A DNA stretch of 64,000 nucleotides from Methanobacteriaceae archaeon (GCA_900766745.1 CAAFWR010000033.1:1-64000); one strand, 5' to 3'; counted from the stretch's first letter, positions 35,332 through 45,448 are shown. Translations and numbers: made by a program. Notes: generated by a model from the letters alone, not told the origin.

Positions 35332-36363
35332 CTATTTATTAAGATTACCTAAATCATAAATATTGTCTATAATTAAACCAAATAAATCATCTGTTTTAAG
35401 AGGAATCATTGGTTTATCTGATGTAATGAAATCTAAAGCTTTTTGAGTAATTTCATCAATATCAGTAGATCTAAACATTAAATCCTGGTTAATATAATAT
35501 TGATCTACAGATAATGTTTCTCCAGGATAACAAGAAATAACTGGTGTTTGCAATATTGCAGATTCCCTATTCATGGTTCCACCAGCACCAATTACTAAAT
35601 CAGATTTTTTAATTAAACTAGATGTATCTACAGGCGGTTTAAGAATAGTGACATTTTCAATATCTTCAAATATCTTTGCTTGTTGTTTAAATCTTGGAAG
35701 AATTAAAATATTCGCATAATCCTTTAATATATCAACAATAGGGGATAAAACAGACTTATGACAATCTGTATTTAAATATGAAGCAAGAGAAGGTTCAGGC
35801 CTCATTAGAATTGTTTTAGGATATTTCAAATCAAGATTTAAATCATCAAATATATTATCATTATATTCAAAGGATTTGAAATGCATTAATTCAGAAGTAC
35901 CATTATATGAAATAATAGAATTAGGATCAGCACCAAATTTCATTAATTTCCACATATCGATAATATTAGGTGTAATAATCCTATTACATAATGGTAAAGT
36001 AAGTTTATTAGCAGCTAAAGCATGTTCATTATCTAAAACATATAAACTTGGAATTCCAAGACCAAAAGCTATTCTTGGAAGTTCAATAGAATGCTTGCTA
36101 ACTGCTACGTCAATCTTTTCACCACCAACCACATCTAAAAGTCCTTCAATACGATCAGTACTTGCTTTTAATTTATCATAAAGACTTACACCATGTTTTC
36201 CAACAGATATGAAATCAATATCATAGGTATTCATTAATTTATGGATATCACCAAAGTCTCTTGCAGTAATAATAACATCTTCACCTTCATCTTTAAGATA
36301 TCTAATAATATCTTTAAAGAATCTTACATGAGGAGCATTTGAAATGTCTATCCATATTTTCAA
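35332..36363 (-). CDS. DUF354 glycosyltransferase/epimerase-fold protein
   Basis: About 343 residues. IWIDISNAPHVRFFKDII (3-20), VSKHSIELPRIAFGLGIP and GAGGTMNRESAILQTPVISC (about 264-283) mark DUF354, a GT-B-fold family related to UDP-N-acetylglucosamine 2-epimerase and MurG-like glycosyltransferases. No proven activity; sugar nucleotide chemistry for surface glycans is plausible. GTG 36372 is in the AGGTGAT site; TTG 36363, four bases later, is the better start. Follows hypB by nine bases, so it may share the hypA-hypB transcript. Confidence 0.8.
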   Translation of the reverse strand: MKIWIDISNAPHVRFFKDIIRYLKDEGEDVIITARDFGDIHKLMNTYDIDFISVGKHGVSLYDKLKASTDRIEGLLDVVGGEKIDVAVSKHSIELPRIAFGLGIPSLYVLDNEHALAANKLTLPLCNRIITPNIIDMWKLMKFGADPNSIISYNGTSELMHFKSFEYNDNIFDDLNLDLKYPKTILMRPEPSLASYLNTDCHKSVLSPIVDILKDYANILILPRFKQQAKIFEDIENVTILKPPVDTSSLIKKSDLVIGAGGTMNRESAILQTPVISCYPGETLSVDQYYINQDLMFRSTDIDEITQKALDFITSDKPMIPLKTDDLFGLIIDNIYDLGNLNK

Positions 36364-36372
36364 TGAAATCAC

Positions 36373-37029
36373 CTAAAGTTCTGATTTTCTTTTTGATATA
36401 GCGTCAATTATTTCTTGAAGTCCAATACCTTCTTTTAAGCTACTTTTAATAATTTCAACATCAGGATTTAATTTTTTAGCATCAGCTACCATTTTATCAG
36501 CATCAGCACCAACAGCATCAGCTAAATCAATTTTATTAATAATGACCAAATCAGAACCTTTGAAAATTAAAGGATGTTTCTCTACAGTGTCGTCACCTTC
36601 AGTAACACTTACAACAACAATTCTCATATGAGTTCCAAGGTCAAAATCAACAGGACAAATTAAGTTACCTACATTTTCAATTATTAGTAAATCAATATCA
36701 TCTAAAGGCAAATCTCCAAGACCATGACTGACTAAATGAGCATCTAAATGACATTCACGACCAGTATTTAATCCAACTACTGGAACATCGTGTTTCTCAA
36801 TTCTTCCTGCATCAAATTCACTAATAACATCACCAGCTATTACACCAATGTTATAATCAGTGTTTTCAATAATATCTTCAATTAAAGATGTTTTTCCAGA
36901 TCCAATAGCTCCTACAAAGTCAATACAGAAAATATCCTTATCTTCAAGATTTTTTTTGTTTCTATCAGCTAATTTTCTATTTGCATCCATAATATTTTTT
37001 TGTACTTCAATATCTGCTACTTTATGCAT
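36373..37029 (-). CDS. hypB: Hydrogenase nickel incorporation GTPase HypB
   Basis: GTPase that, with HypA, inserts nickel in [NiFe]-hydrogenases. 218 residues. VGAIGSGKTSLIED (about 40-53) is the P-loop; GVIAGDV, NTGRECHLDAHLV (metal site Cys/His, about 93-105) and IINKIDLAD (about 159-167) are family motifs. The His-rich N-terminal nickel-store of some bacterial HypB is absent. GTG/ATG codons upstream belong to the AAGTGAT ribosome site; ATG 37029 is used. Directly follows hypA with an 11-base gap. Confidence 0.95.
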   Translation of the reverse strand: MHKVADIEVQKNIMDANRKLADRNKKNLEDKDIFCIDFVGAIGSGKTSLIEDIIENTDYNIGVIAGDVISEFDAGRIEKHDVPVVGLNTGRECHLDAHLVSHGLGDLPLDDIDLLIIENVGNLICPVDFDLGTHMRIVVVSVTEGDDTVEKHPLIFKGSDLVIINKIDLADAVGADADKMVADAKKLNPDVEIIKSSLKEGIGLQEIIDAISKRKSEL

Positions 37030-37040
37030 TAAAATCACTT

Positions 37041-37418
37041 TTATTCTTCATCAGGCTTTTCAACCACAATATTTTTAACAACACAATCTTTACCATCTAA
37101 AATGGATATTCTTAAATTTTCACATTTAGGACACTCAATTATAGGAGCATAATGATCACTATCATCTAAATTAGCTATTCCTTCATATCCGCACTCAGGA
37201 CAGCTAATTGTTACAGGAATTTCTGAAATATCAATTTTTGCATTTTCAGCAATTGTATTTTCTACAAGAACATCTAATAAAAAACGTAACTGTTCAGGAT
37301 TTAACATTGCAAGCCTACCTACTTCAATGTATATTTTATTAACTTCAGTTGCATTATTTTTTTCAGCTGTTTCAAGTACCGCATTAATTATACCTTGTGC
37401 CATTGACAGTTCATGCAT
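37041..37418 (-). CDS. hypA: Hydrogenase nickel incorporation protein HypA
   Basis: Nickel metallochaperone working with HypB. About 125 residues. MHELSMAQGIINAV is the conserved start, whose His2 binds nickel; the zinc domain has CPECGYEG and CPKCENLR (about 73-107). GGGAGTAAT precedes ATG 37418; the five extra codons of the longer frame are non-conserved. First gene of hypA-hypB(-DUF354). TATA-like runs (ttatattatatatt) lie just upstream, giving a short leader. Confidence 0.95.
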   Translation of the reverse strand: MHELSMAQGIINAVLETAEKNNATEVNKIYIEVGRLAMLNPEQLRFLLDVLVENTIAENAKIDISEIPVTISCPECGYEGIANLDDSDHYAPIIECPKCENLRISILDGKDCVVKNIVVEKPDEE

Positions 37419-37580
37419 TATTATTACTCCCAAAATATATAATATAAATTATATGTCTTTTGAGTATTAATAGATATGCCTATAAAATTAATATATGTTT
37501 AAAAAAAAATGATGAAAAATTTTAAAGTAATACTACCATTATTCCTGATTATTAAAAGTAAATAGATGTTTTTAGGGAAT

Positions 37581-40229
37581 TTATAGTTCAAAGTATAATT
37601 CAGATGCTATTTCATTAGCTGAATCGAGAGATAGTGCTTTTTTAGTAAATATTCTAGCTCCAGATTTATCTCCTTGATTATACAGTATCTTCCCAAGAAG
37701 TGCATATGCGTCAGCATATCTTGAATCCATAGCTATTATATCGTTTAAAATATCTTTTGCTTGGAAATAATCTTCCTGAGCATATAAATCATAAGCTTCT
37801 TCATATAAAATATCATTTGGATTGGTTTTAGGTGATTTTTCAACTGGTTTAACTACTTTAGCTATTTTTGGTTTTTTAGGTTTTTTCTTTTTAATTTCTT
37901 TTTTAGTAGCTTCTATAATCTTTTTAGATTTTTCTCCATCTCCAGCTTGCTCTAGAAGATAATTTATTATGTATTTTGTCGTATTTTTATTTAGGGGCTT
38001 ATTATCATTTCCACATTTTGGTGAGTATATACATGATGGACAACCATTTTTACACTTGCAATTGTCCAGTAGATTTTTTGTTGATTTTAATAATTCTACA
38101 AATACTTCAGATGCTTTTTCTGTAATTCCCATTCCACCTTCATATGCATCGTAGATAAAAATTGTTGATTCCTGTGTGTCTTCATGGTAATCTGTTGAAA
38201 GACCTCCAATGTCAAATCGGTCACACATTACATGTAATGGGAATAATCCTATTAATGCATGTTCTGCACCATGGATACCTCCTTGAAAGGACTCATCTTC
38301 AGCAAATTCTTTTTCAATTTGGTTTTTAATGCTTTCTGGAATTGTAAACCACAACCCTTTAGTTTTAAATTTTAATGGCTTGAGATTAAGTGTTTCCTGA
38401 CCAAGAACCTTAGAATACTGCATTATTTTGTATTTATAGTAATCTTCCTTAACAGTTAGTTCTCCAAAATTTATTGACAAATCGCCATAGTTTATTTTAG
38501 AAATCTTTTTATTTATTGTAATATCTGTATCATGTAATGCCATTGTATGATAATCCACTTCCTGTTTAATGACATTCACAATCTTTTTTGAGAAATTAAT
38601 GTTCTCTACCCTATATGTTTCCCCCTTATTTATCAAAATAGCTCCTTCATGAGCTTCACGATAAACTTGTGAACGATCCATTCTCTCTAAAACTTTATCT
38701 TTATTCATAATTGTATATGTTTCATTGGACAATTGGTTAAGAGAATGTTTAAAAGCTGGATTATCAGTAGATGGGCATATATATTGATTATGAGGATTTC
38801 TTCTAAGTAATCCTTCACGTGAAAGTTTATCTAATAACTGTTTATCTGCATTAAAGTATTTCTCCCCTTCTTCTAAGGTTATCGGAAGTTCATAACCTGC
38901 ACAAGCTAAATGCGCATCTCTTAAAATACTATTATTTAAGTCTATGATTGCATTTTCATGAGGTTTATCAAAAAAGAACTTTGGATTATTCATAAAATAC
39001 TGATCCAACTGATTTTCAAAAGCAATTAGAATAGCTAGTGATTTTTGATTACTTCTACCTGCCCTTCCACTTTGCTGCCAAGTTGAAATCATGGTTCCTG
39101 GAAAGCCAGATATTATAACTGCATCTAATGTTCCTATATCTATTCCCATTTCAAGTGCATTTGTACAAGTAACTCCAAGATATTCTCCTGTCTTTAGTTT
39201 ATTCTCTATACTCCTTCTTTCATTAGCCAGATAACCTGCCCTGTATGCCGCTATTCTATTGGTCCATTTTTGCTTTATCTGGTTCATGTCATTTTTAGCC
39301 CATCTAGCTATTAATTCTGCAGTTTTACGTGAAACTGTAAAGCAAAGAGTTTGAATCTTTTTAAGCATTAAGTACAAGAAAATTCTCTCGGTTTCCAAAT
39401 GAACTGATGGTGCTTCATCTACATTTTTACGTCTTCGACGGTAATTTTTATAAGGATTATATAAAATAAAATCCTTTTCTCCACTTGGAGACGTATCATT
39501 GTCAACTAAAACAAAATCTTCACCAGTAAGCTTATTTGCAAGTTCCAACGGATTTGCAAGAGTTGCTGAAGATAAAATAAATTGTGGATTTGCCCCATAA
39601 AAATTAACTATTCTCTTAAGTCTTTTAATCAGATAGCTTACATTGGAACCAAAAACACCTTTATAAAAATGAGATTCATCAATCACGATATATTTAAGGT
39701 TTGAATAGAACCTTTTCCACTGGTGATGCCAGGAAAGAATATAATGAAGTTGGTAAGGGTTTGTTAAAACACATCTGGACGTATTTCTAATAGATGCCCT
39801 TTTTGTCTTTGGAGTATCGCCATCATATGTGCTAGGTTTAATATCCAGTTCCAAATCTTTTTCCAAGTCTTTTAAAACTTCCAATTGATCGTAAGCTAAT
39901 GCTTTTGCAGGATAAATATATAATGCAGTAGCATCCTTATTCTCTATTAGTGTATCCATTATGGGCAAATTAAAAGCTAATGTCTTTCCTGAAGCGGTTG
40001 GAGTGGTAATGATAATATTTTTACCATCTTTAACATGTTCATATGTGTCAGCCTGATGATGATATAACCTGATTTCATTTGAATCAAGATAATCTATAAG
40101 TTTCTCGTTTAAATTATCTACTTTTTTAAAGCTGGCTTTTTTAGCAGGGATAGTTTCCACATGGGCAATTTTATCCCTATAATTAATATCATTTTTAAAA
40201 GTGTCAATAGCTTGTAATTTTTTGGCCAT
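37581..40229 (-). CDS. Superfamily 2 DEAD/DEAH-type helicase (Hrq1/MrfA-like) with C-terminal TPR tail
   Basis: 882 residues. Helicase motifs: TPTASGKTLAF (Walker A, about 76-86), DESH (motif II, about 190), LSSATLANP (III), and QQSGRAGRS (VI). The C-terminal CKCKNGCPSCIYSPKCGN (about 732-749) is the DUF1998 four-cysteine zinc site that defines Hrq1/MrfA helicases, which repair crosslinks and mitomycin damage in bacteria and fungi. After a basic Lys/Pro linker comes a TPR-like tail (NDILYEEAYDLYAQEDYF and onward). The tail is not part of the standard architecture. Divergent from the UvrD-type helicase gene, 197 bases away. Confidence 0.88.
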   Translation of the reverse strand: MAKKLQAIDTFKNDINYRDKIAHVETIPAKKASFKKVDNLNEKLIDYLDSNEIRLYHHQADTYEHVKDGKNIIITTPTASGKTLAFNLPIMDTLIENKDATALYIYPAKALAYDQLEVLKDLEKDLELDIKPSTYDGDTPKTKRASIRNTSRCVLTNPYQLHYILSWHHQWKRFYSNLKYIVIDESHFYKGVFGSNVSYLIKRLKRIVNFYGANPQFILSSATLANPLELANKLTGEDFVLVDNDTSPSGEKDFILYNPYKNYRRRRKNVDEAPSVHLETERIFLYLMLKKIQTLCFTVSRKTAELIARWAKNDMNQIKQKWTNRIAAYRAGYLANERRSIENKLKTGEYLGVTCTNALEMGIDIGTLDAVIISGFPGTMISTWQQSGRAGRSNQKSLAILIAFENQLDQYFMNNPKFFFDKPHENAIIDLNNSILRDAHLACAGYELPITLEEGEKYFNADKQLLDKLSREGLLRRNPHNQYICPSTDNPAFKHSLNQLSNETYTIMNKDKVLERMDRSQVYREAHEGAILINKGETYRVENINFSKKIVNVIKQEVDYHTMALHDTDITINKKISKINYGDLSINFGELTVKEDYYKYKIMQYSKVLGQETLNLKPLKFKTKGLWFTIPESIKNQIEKEFAEDESFQGGIHGAEHALIGLFPLHVMCDRFDIGGLSTDYHEDTQESTIFIYDAYEGGMGITEKASEVFVELLKSTKNLLDNCKCKNGCPSCIYSPKCGNDNKPLNKNTTKYIINYLLEQAGDGEKSKKIIEATKKEIKKKKPKKPKIAKVVKPVEKSPKTNPNDILYEEAYDLYAQEDYFQAKDILNDIIAMDSRYADAYALLGKILYNQGDKSGARIFTKKALSLDSANEIASELYFEL

Positions 40230-40426
40230 AATAATCTATAAAAAAAGTTTTATTATCAAATAAGATATATTATGCTTCCTTATTAATAAATGATTACATT
40301 ATTAATATTGTGTTTTCTTTAATAGTATGTTTTAATTTTAATTATTCCAATTCAATATTTTTATTAGTTATAAATATTATTAAAATAATAAGAATAATTA
40401 TTAAAAATGAAATTTAGGAAAATACT

Positions 40427-42847
40427 ATGATAAAATACGAAGAATTCAAAGAAATTGTTGTAAATGTTCTTAAAAGAGACATATCTTCAAATAAAGAACA
40501 GAATGAAGCAATTTTAGCTAATCCTGAGGAATCATTGTTTATAGTAGCGGGTCCAGGTTCTGGAAAAACTACTGTAATGGTTTTAAAGATATTAAAATAT
40601 ATTTTTGTAGATGATATAAAACCAAACACAATATTGGCAACTACATTTACAAAAAAAGCAGCTAATGAATTATATTCCCGTATTTTAAGCTGGGGAGACC
40701 AAATTAAGAAACATTTAATGGAAAATATGGAAGTTAATTTTAACGATTTTAATGAAATAGAAAAAAAATTACTTAAAATAGAGAAAATCGACTTTAACCA
40801 AATAAATATTGGAACAATAGATGGAATAGCTGAAGAGATCTTAAAGATACATAAAGAACCTGGAACAAATCTCCCTGTTGTAATTGAGAGTTTTGTTGCA
40901 AAATCAACCATGGTCCATTCCGGTTTGTTAAAAGGAAATAGACACCTAAATAAAGATTTGCAAGAATTTTTAAAAGCTTTTGACAATAATTCAAAATTAG
41001 AACAATATCCTGAAAAAATGGGAAGCATTCTGATTGATATGAAAGATAGAATGTATCACGACCAAATTGATAAAGATTCACTTCTAGAAAAAATGAACAA
41101 TAACCCTGGAGCTATGGAAGCTTTAAACATAATAAAAGATTATGAAACAGAGCTGAAAAGTAGAAATATTATTGATTTTCCAATGCTTGAACAAAAATTC
41201 CTTAATTATCTGAAAAACAATAAATTAGATGTATTTTTAGATGACATTAAAATTATCCTTGTTGATGAATATCAAGATACTAATCTAATTCAGGAGGAAA
41301 TCTATTTCACAATAGCTAAAGCTGCATTGAAAAATGGTGGAAACATTACTGTAGTAGGAGATGATGACCAGTCATTATATCGTTTTAGAGGTGCTACTGT
41401 AGATCTTTTTACCAATTTTAAAGAACGTGCAAAAGAAAAATTAGGAATTGACGTTAAAGAGATTAATCTTACAACAAATTACAGATCCAGTGAAAATATT
41501 ATTAACCATTGCAACTGGTTTGTCGAATTAGATAAAAATTATCAAAATGCCCGTGTTGATCAAAAGCCAAAAATTACCGCCCCTGATTTTAAAGGAGAAA
41601 GTATTCCTGTTATTGGAATGTTTAGAAACAATGTGGAAATGTTAACTCGTGATTTGGCTTTGATGCTTCATAAATTAATAAATAAGGGAGAAGCAAATCT
41701 AAAAGTTAAAAGAATCATTAGAAACAATAAAACAGAACCTGTAAAAGATATCAAAAATATCAAACTTCAATTAGATGAAGAACATGGTTCTGCATCTGAT
41801 ATAGCTGTTTTAACACATTCACCTAAAGAGACAAATGGCAGCAAACGCCGTTTTCCTTTTTATTTAAGAAAAAATCTTGAGAGATTAAAGCCACCGATTT
41901 ACGTATTTAATCCTAGAGGAAAAGATTTGCAGGACATTGAAGATGTTGCAATCTTTTGTGGTTTAATGCTAGAATGTATTGACCCTGAAAATAAAGTTGC
42001 GCATTCAGATAAAAGCATTTCTAATCTAGCTATACGAAATATGGACAACTGGCGTAGACTTGCAAGAGACTTTATTAAAACAAATCCTGAGCCACATGAA
42101 CCTTTAACATTACAACAATTTGTAACAGCATGGCAACTTAGAAAAGCTATCGACCCAGAAGTGGAAAATCCAGAATGGCCCCAAACTGCCAGTTTGATGG
42201 AACTTGCATATAAATTAATTACATGGATTGAACCATTACAAGAAGATGTAGAAGGAATTGTATATTTAGAAGCTATTACACAAACAATTACCCAAACAGG
42301 ATTTTTCAACAAGTATTCTGGACATATACACTTTGATACTCCTAAAAATACAAATGAAAGTATTAGAGAAGCTATCTATAATATTTTCGTTCCAATAGCA
42401 AATGGAGATGTTGAGATTGATGAAAATCTTCTTGAAACTCTTCCTAAGGATAGAATTAACATTATGTCAATCCACCAATCTAAAGGACTCGAATTTCCAT
42501 TGGTAATTGTAGATGTAGGTACACGTTTTAACAAAGACCATGCAAACACCCAGAAGTACAGGTTTCCTAAAAATGAACCTAAAATAAAGTCATTGGAAGA
42601 TACAATCCGCGTTCATAGTTCTCTTGGTAAAAATGACCGAGAAGAGAAAGACCGTGCATTTGATGATTTAACACGGCTTTATTTCGTAGCATTTTCAAGA
42701 GCGGAAAATGTTTTAATACTCGTTGGACTATTACAAGGAATTGACGGATATTCTTCAAATGATAAGAAAAGAAAAATACCTAATGTAGCTCTTGGATGGG
42801 ATAGAGAAGAAAATCTAAAAGGATTTGACGAAATTTACATGATTTAA
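40427..42847 (+). CDS. UvrD/Rep-type superfamily 1 DNA helicase
   Basis: 806 residues. VAGPGSGKTTVMV (about 39-51) is Walker A; VDEYQDTN (about 281-288) is motif II; GDDDQSLYRFRGA (III), INLTTNYRSSENI (IV), IMSIHQSKGLEFPLV (V) and VAFSRAENVLI (VI) follow in order. This is a complete 3'-5' helicase of the UvrD/PcrA/AddA-related class, but with no nuclease domain of its own. A nuclease gene starts nine bases downstream, so the two probably act as a resection complex resembling AddAB/RecBCD in principle. ATG 40427 follows TTAGGAAAA. Family is certain; complex formation is inference. Confidence 0.93.
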   Translation: MIKYEEFKEIVVNVLKRDISSNKEQNEAILANPEESLFIVAGPGSGKTTVMVLKILKYIFVDDIKPNTILATTFTKKAANELYSRILSWGDQIKKHLMENMEVNFNDFNEIEKKLLKIEKIDFNQINIGTIDGIAEEILKIHKEPGTNLPVVIESFVAKSTMVHSGLLKGNRHLNKDLQEFLKAFDNNSKLEQYPEKMGSILIDMKDRMYHDQIDKDSLLEKMNNNPGAMEALNIIKDYETELKSRNIIDFPMLEQKFLNYLKNNKLDVFLDDIKIILVDEYQDTNLIQEEIYFTIAKAALKNGGNITVVGDDDQSLYRFRGATVDLFTNFKERAKEKLGIDVKEINLTTNYRSSENIINHCNWFVELDKNYQNARVDQKPKITAPDFKGESIPVIGMFRNNVEMLTRDLALMLHKLINKGEANLKVKRIIRNNKTEPVKDIKNIKLQLDEEHGSASDIAVLTHSPKETNGSKRRFPFYLRKNLERLKPPIYVFNPRGKDLQDIEDVAIFCGLMLECIDPENKVAHSDKSISNLAIRNMDNWRRLARDFIKTNPEPHEPLTLQQFVTAWQLRKAIDPEVENPEWPQTASLMELAYKLITWIEPLQEDVEGIVYLEAITQTITQTGFFNKYSGHIHFDTPKNTNESIREAIYNIFVPIANGDVEIDENLLETLPKDRINIMSIHQSKGLEFPLVIVDVGTRFNKDHANTQKYRFPKNEPKIKSLEDTIRVHSSLGKNDREEKDRAFDDLTRLYFVAFSRAENVLILVGLLQGIDGYSSNDKKRKIPNVALGWDREENLKGFDEIYMI

Positions 42848-42856
42848 GGTGATTAC

Positions 42857-44071
42857 ATGAAATTATCAACAAGATCTGAAGCTTATATAATACCTGAATA
42901 TAGTTTAACTGGAGATTTACTGTCTTTTTTAACCTGTAATCTTCAATACAGATATCAGAATAAAGGAACATTACCTCCCTCAATGCCAATCCAATTATGG
43001 TTTGGAGAGTTCATTCACGGAGTAATGGAAGAAGCATTTCTAGAATGGGACAACGGAAAAAAGCAATTCCCATGGGAGTGGTTACGTGACGTAAGGCCAA
43101 TTGAAGATATGATTGATTTAAGGCTTCAAGTAAGAGGCCTCTATCCTCCAAAAAACCATTTCTTTACAACAAACACCCCAGACAGTAAATTAAAATCATC
43201 AGATTTAAATGAAAAGGACCATAAAAAATTAGCTAGTGCACGTGCACATGAAGCTATTAACAAATGGGGACCTCATTTATTCCCATTAATTGACTCTGCA
43301 GAGCTATTAATAAAAGGAATTCGTAAAATGCCAAATTATGATGAAAACAAAAGTAGATCTAATTACTATGGTATTAACGGAGTCATCGATGTTTTAACTT
43401 CAATTAAAATAAATGAAACGGTTGAATCACCATATCAACTATCCCTTGACAATTATACAAATAAAATTATTGAATATCTTAAAAATGATGAAGACTTCCA
43501 GGAAAATGTTTCAAATTTTGGAGAAGACCAATATGAGATTATTATTGATTATAAAGGTATGAAAAGGCCTTCTACAACAGACAAGACTTGGCAACACCAT
43601 AAACAACAAATCTTAACATATGCATGGCTTAGATCCAAACAGGAAGACGCAAAACCAATAGCTGCAGGAATTATTTTTTATTTAAATGAACTTGTCCCTT
43701 CCTACGAAGACCTTCAAGCCCTACAGATAGAACTTGAAAACGAGCATACTGATGTAGAAATCAGCAAAGAAGATTATGATAAAATTATGGGATGGGATGA
43801 AACAAAAGAATACCCTATTCTTTCTGAAGAACTTAAAGAAAAAAGATCCATTAGAATAATTACAATAAACAATGATGAAATAGATAGCGCTCTTAATATG
43901 TTTGATGATGTTGTAGAAGATATTGAAACATCAATAATCAATGAAAAAAACGGGTGTAAAATCAAAAATGCATGGAAAGCTGAAGCTGAAAAGAGAACAT
44001 GTGCTGCATGTGACTTTAAAACATTTTGTGGAAATGAAAAAAATAAAATGAAAAACTTTAAAGTACCTTAA
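42857..44071 (+). CDS. PD-(D/E)XK-type nuclease with putative Fe-S cluster (Cas4/AddB-like)
   Basis: 404 residues. FLTCNLQYRYQN (Cys about 33) and a C-terminal CAACDFKTFCGN (Cys about 377, 380, 386) are arranged as the four-cysteine [4Fe-4S] staple of AddB/Cas4/Dna2 nucleases. Between them are GEFIHGVMEEAF, a motif I-like His, YGINGVIDVLT (about 174-184, the catalytic Asp) and YEIIIDYKGMKRP (about 230-242, Asp-x-Lys), as in PD-(D/E)XK enzymes. It sits nine bases after the UvrD-type helicase gene with AAGGTGAT overlapping the gap. Clearly a pair; end-resection or other repair is the probable role. Confidence 0.82.
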   Translation: MKLSTRSEAYIIPEYSLTGDLLSFLTCNLQYRYQNKGTLPPSMPIQLWFGEFIHGVMEEAFLEWDNGKKQFPWEWLRDVRPIEDMIDLRLQVRGLYPPKNHFFTTNTPDSKLKSSDLNEKDHKKLASARAHEAINKWGPHLFPLIDSAELLIKGIRKMPNYDENKSRSNYYGINGVIDVLTSIKINETVESPYQLSLDNYTNKIIEYLKNDEDFQENVSNFGEDQYEIIIDYKGMKRPSTTDKTWQHHKQQILTYAWLRSKQEDAKPIAAGIIFYLNELVPSYEDLQALQIELENEHTDVEISKEDYDKIMGWDETKEYPILSEELKEKRSIRIITINNDEIDSALNMFDDVVEDIETSIINEKNGCKIKNAWKAEAEKRTCAACDFKTFCGNEKNKMKNFKVP

Positions 44072-44098
44072 TAAAAAATATAAAATTTAGTGGTTAAT

Positions 44099-44776
44099 AT
44101 GGATGAAATTCTAAAAACAAACAAGGACAACTGTGAAGTCTTTGAAAAACAAATTAAATTAAATTCAAAACCAGTAGCTATTAAATTCTTCGATAGTGAA
44201 GATGAAATCCCTGAAGGTATTGGTTTAATTGGAGAAAAAGTTAGACATTGTGAAATGGTTAGAAAAGCTTCTCTTGGAGAAAAATTCTACAGCACCCTTG
44301 AACAGCAACAATGTCAAGGAGGAGCTGGAGCTCTTGGACTTAGAGATATGCCTCCTAAAGTAGCTAGTGGAGAAATGTACTATAAACTTGGAAGATTTGA
44401 CAGCCTTGAAACAGCACAAAAGACTGTTGATAAGTTATCAATAGTTCCTGAAAGACATGAGGGAATTATATATGCTCCTCTTGATGATGCAGACTTTGAA
44501 CCTGATGTTGTTTTAATTATTTTAGAACCTGTTTCAGCTATGAAAATTGCTCAAGCATTAGTTTATAATGACGGTGATAAAATCAGACCTAGTTTTGCTG
44601 GTATTCAGTCATTATGTGGTGATTTAGTAGCTAATCCTATTATAAATAAAGATGTTAACTTCTCTCTTGGTTGTGATGGTTCTAGAAAATCAGCTAAACT
44701 TCCTGAAACTGAATTATCTCTTGGAATTTATAAAGATAAAATAAGTCAAGTTGTTGAAAGTTTAATGAACATTTAA
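44099..44776 (+). CDS. DUF169 family protein
   Basis: About 225 residues. KPVAIKFFDSEDEIPEG, CQGGAGALGLRDMPP (about 75-89), RHEGIIYAPLDDADFEPDV and CGDLVANPI with CDGSRKSAK are typical of DUF169, a family common in methanogens and other anaerobes, with conserved cysteines that may hold a cofactor. Function unknown. The frame extends to 44090, but ATG 44099 with AGTGGTTAAT upstream is preferred. Its 3' end overlaps the MobA-like gene on the other strand by 15 bases. Confidence 0.8.
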   Translation: MDEILKTNKDNCEVFEKQIKLNSKPVAIKFFDSEDEIPEGIGLIGEKVRHCEMVRKASLGEKFYSTLEQQQCQGGAGALGLRDMPPKVASGEMYYKLGRFDSLETAQKTVDKLSIVPERHEGIIYAPLDDADFEPDVVLIILEPVSAMKIAQALVYNDGDKIRPSFAGIQSLCGDLVANPIINKDVNFSLGCDGSRKSAKLPETELSLGIYKDKISQVVESLMNI

Positions 44777-45421
44777 TAGATATTCATAATCTTTATAATG
44801 ATTTATATTTAATAATTCTAATTCATTTTTTTCTTTTACTGCCCAAAATTCGTATCCCTCTTTAAACATTTTTCTAAGTATTGGGTTTAAATTGCCACTT
44901 TCATTTTTTACATATTTTATAAGGTCTTCTCTATTAGCTGCAAATGGCATTCCAAGCCCTTCGGCCGTATCCAACAAACCAGTTTTTCTTCTTCTCAAGA
45001 CTGAAACTGTATTATCTGGTTTATCTGCATTTATTAATTTTTGTATAATTTTGCCTAATGTTTCTGTTGATACTGTTGGTTGATCTCCAGTTACACAAAG
45101 CGCATATTTTGAAGTTGTATTTTGAAGACCATTTAAAAGTGATACTGATAAACCTACATCAACAGGATTATTTTCTACAAACTTTACTTTATCATGATAA
45201 TTTTTAGATATAGCTTTTATTATTTCATCTTTATAATGGCCAAGTACAATAATACATTCATCTATATTTAAGGATAATACATTATCAATTGTATTCTCAA
45301 GTACAGTAGAATTATTTAACGGAAGAACAAGTTTGTTCTTAATTTCTAAATTATTTTCCATTTGATCTTTCTGCATACGGGAATTTTTCCCAGCAGCTGT
45401 AATAATAGCTGAAATTGACAT
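44762..45421 (-). CDS. MobA/MocA-like nucleotidyltransferase
   Basis: 219 residues of the NTP-transferase (GT-A) fold. SAIITAAGKNSRMQ (3-16) is the nucleotide-binding loop but with AAGKNSRM in place of LAAGxSxRM; LVLPLNN, VENNPVDVGLSVSLLNGLQN and CVTGDQPTV (about 109-117, metal-binding Asp) match the MocA/CTP:molybdopterin cytidylyltransferase-like group. MoaE and Mop genes later in the window make a role in molybdenum or tungsten pterin cofactor synthesis plausible. Sugar or other nucleotidyl transfer is an alternative. Confidence 0.7.
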   Translation of the reverse strand: MSISAIITAAGKNSRMQKDQMENNLEIKNKLVLPLNNSTVLENTIDNVLSLNIDECIIVLGHYKDEIIKAISKNYHDKVKFVENNPVDVGLSVSLLNGLQNTTSKYALCVTGDQPTVSTETLGKIIQKLINADKPDNTVSVLRRRKTGLLDTAEGLGMPFAANREDLIKYVKNESGNLNPILRKMFKEGYEFWAVKEKNELELLNINHYKDYEYLLNVH

Positions 45422-45448
45422 AATTACAATTCCAAAAAAAAAGAAGGG

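Noticed and set aside
40414-41081. Long minus-strand frames (204 and 95 codons) antisense to the UvrD-type helicase
   Set aside because: They lie on the complement of conserved helicase motifs, with Ser/Phe/Leu-rich composition typical of antisense frames.
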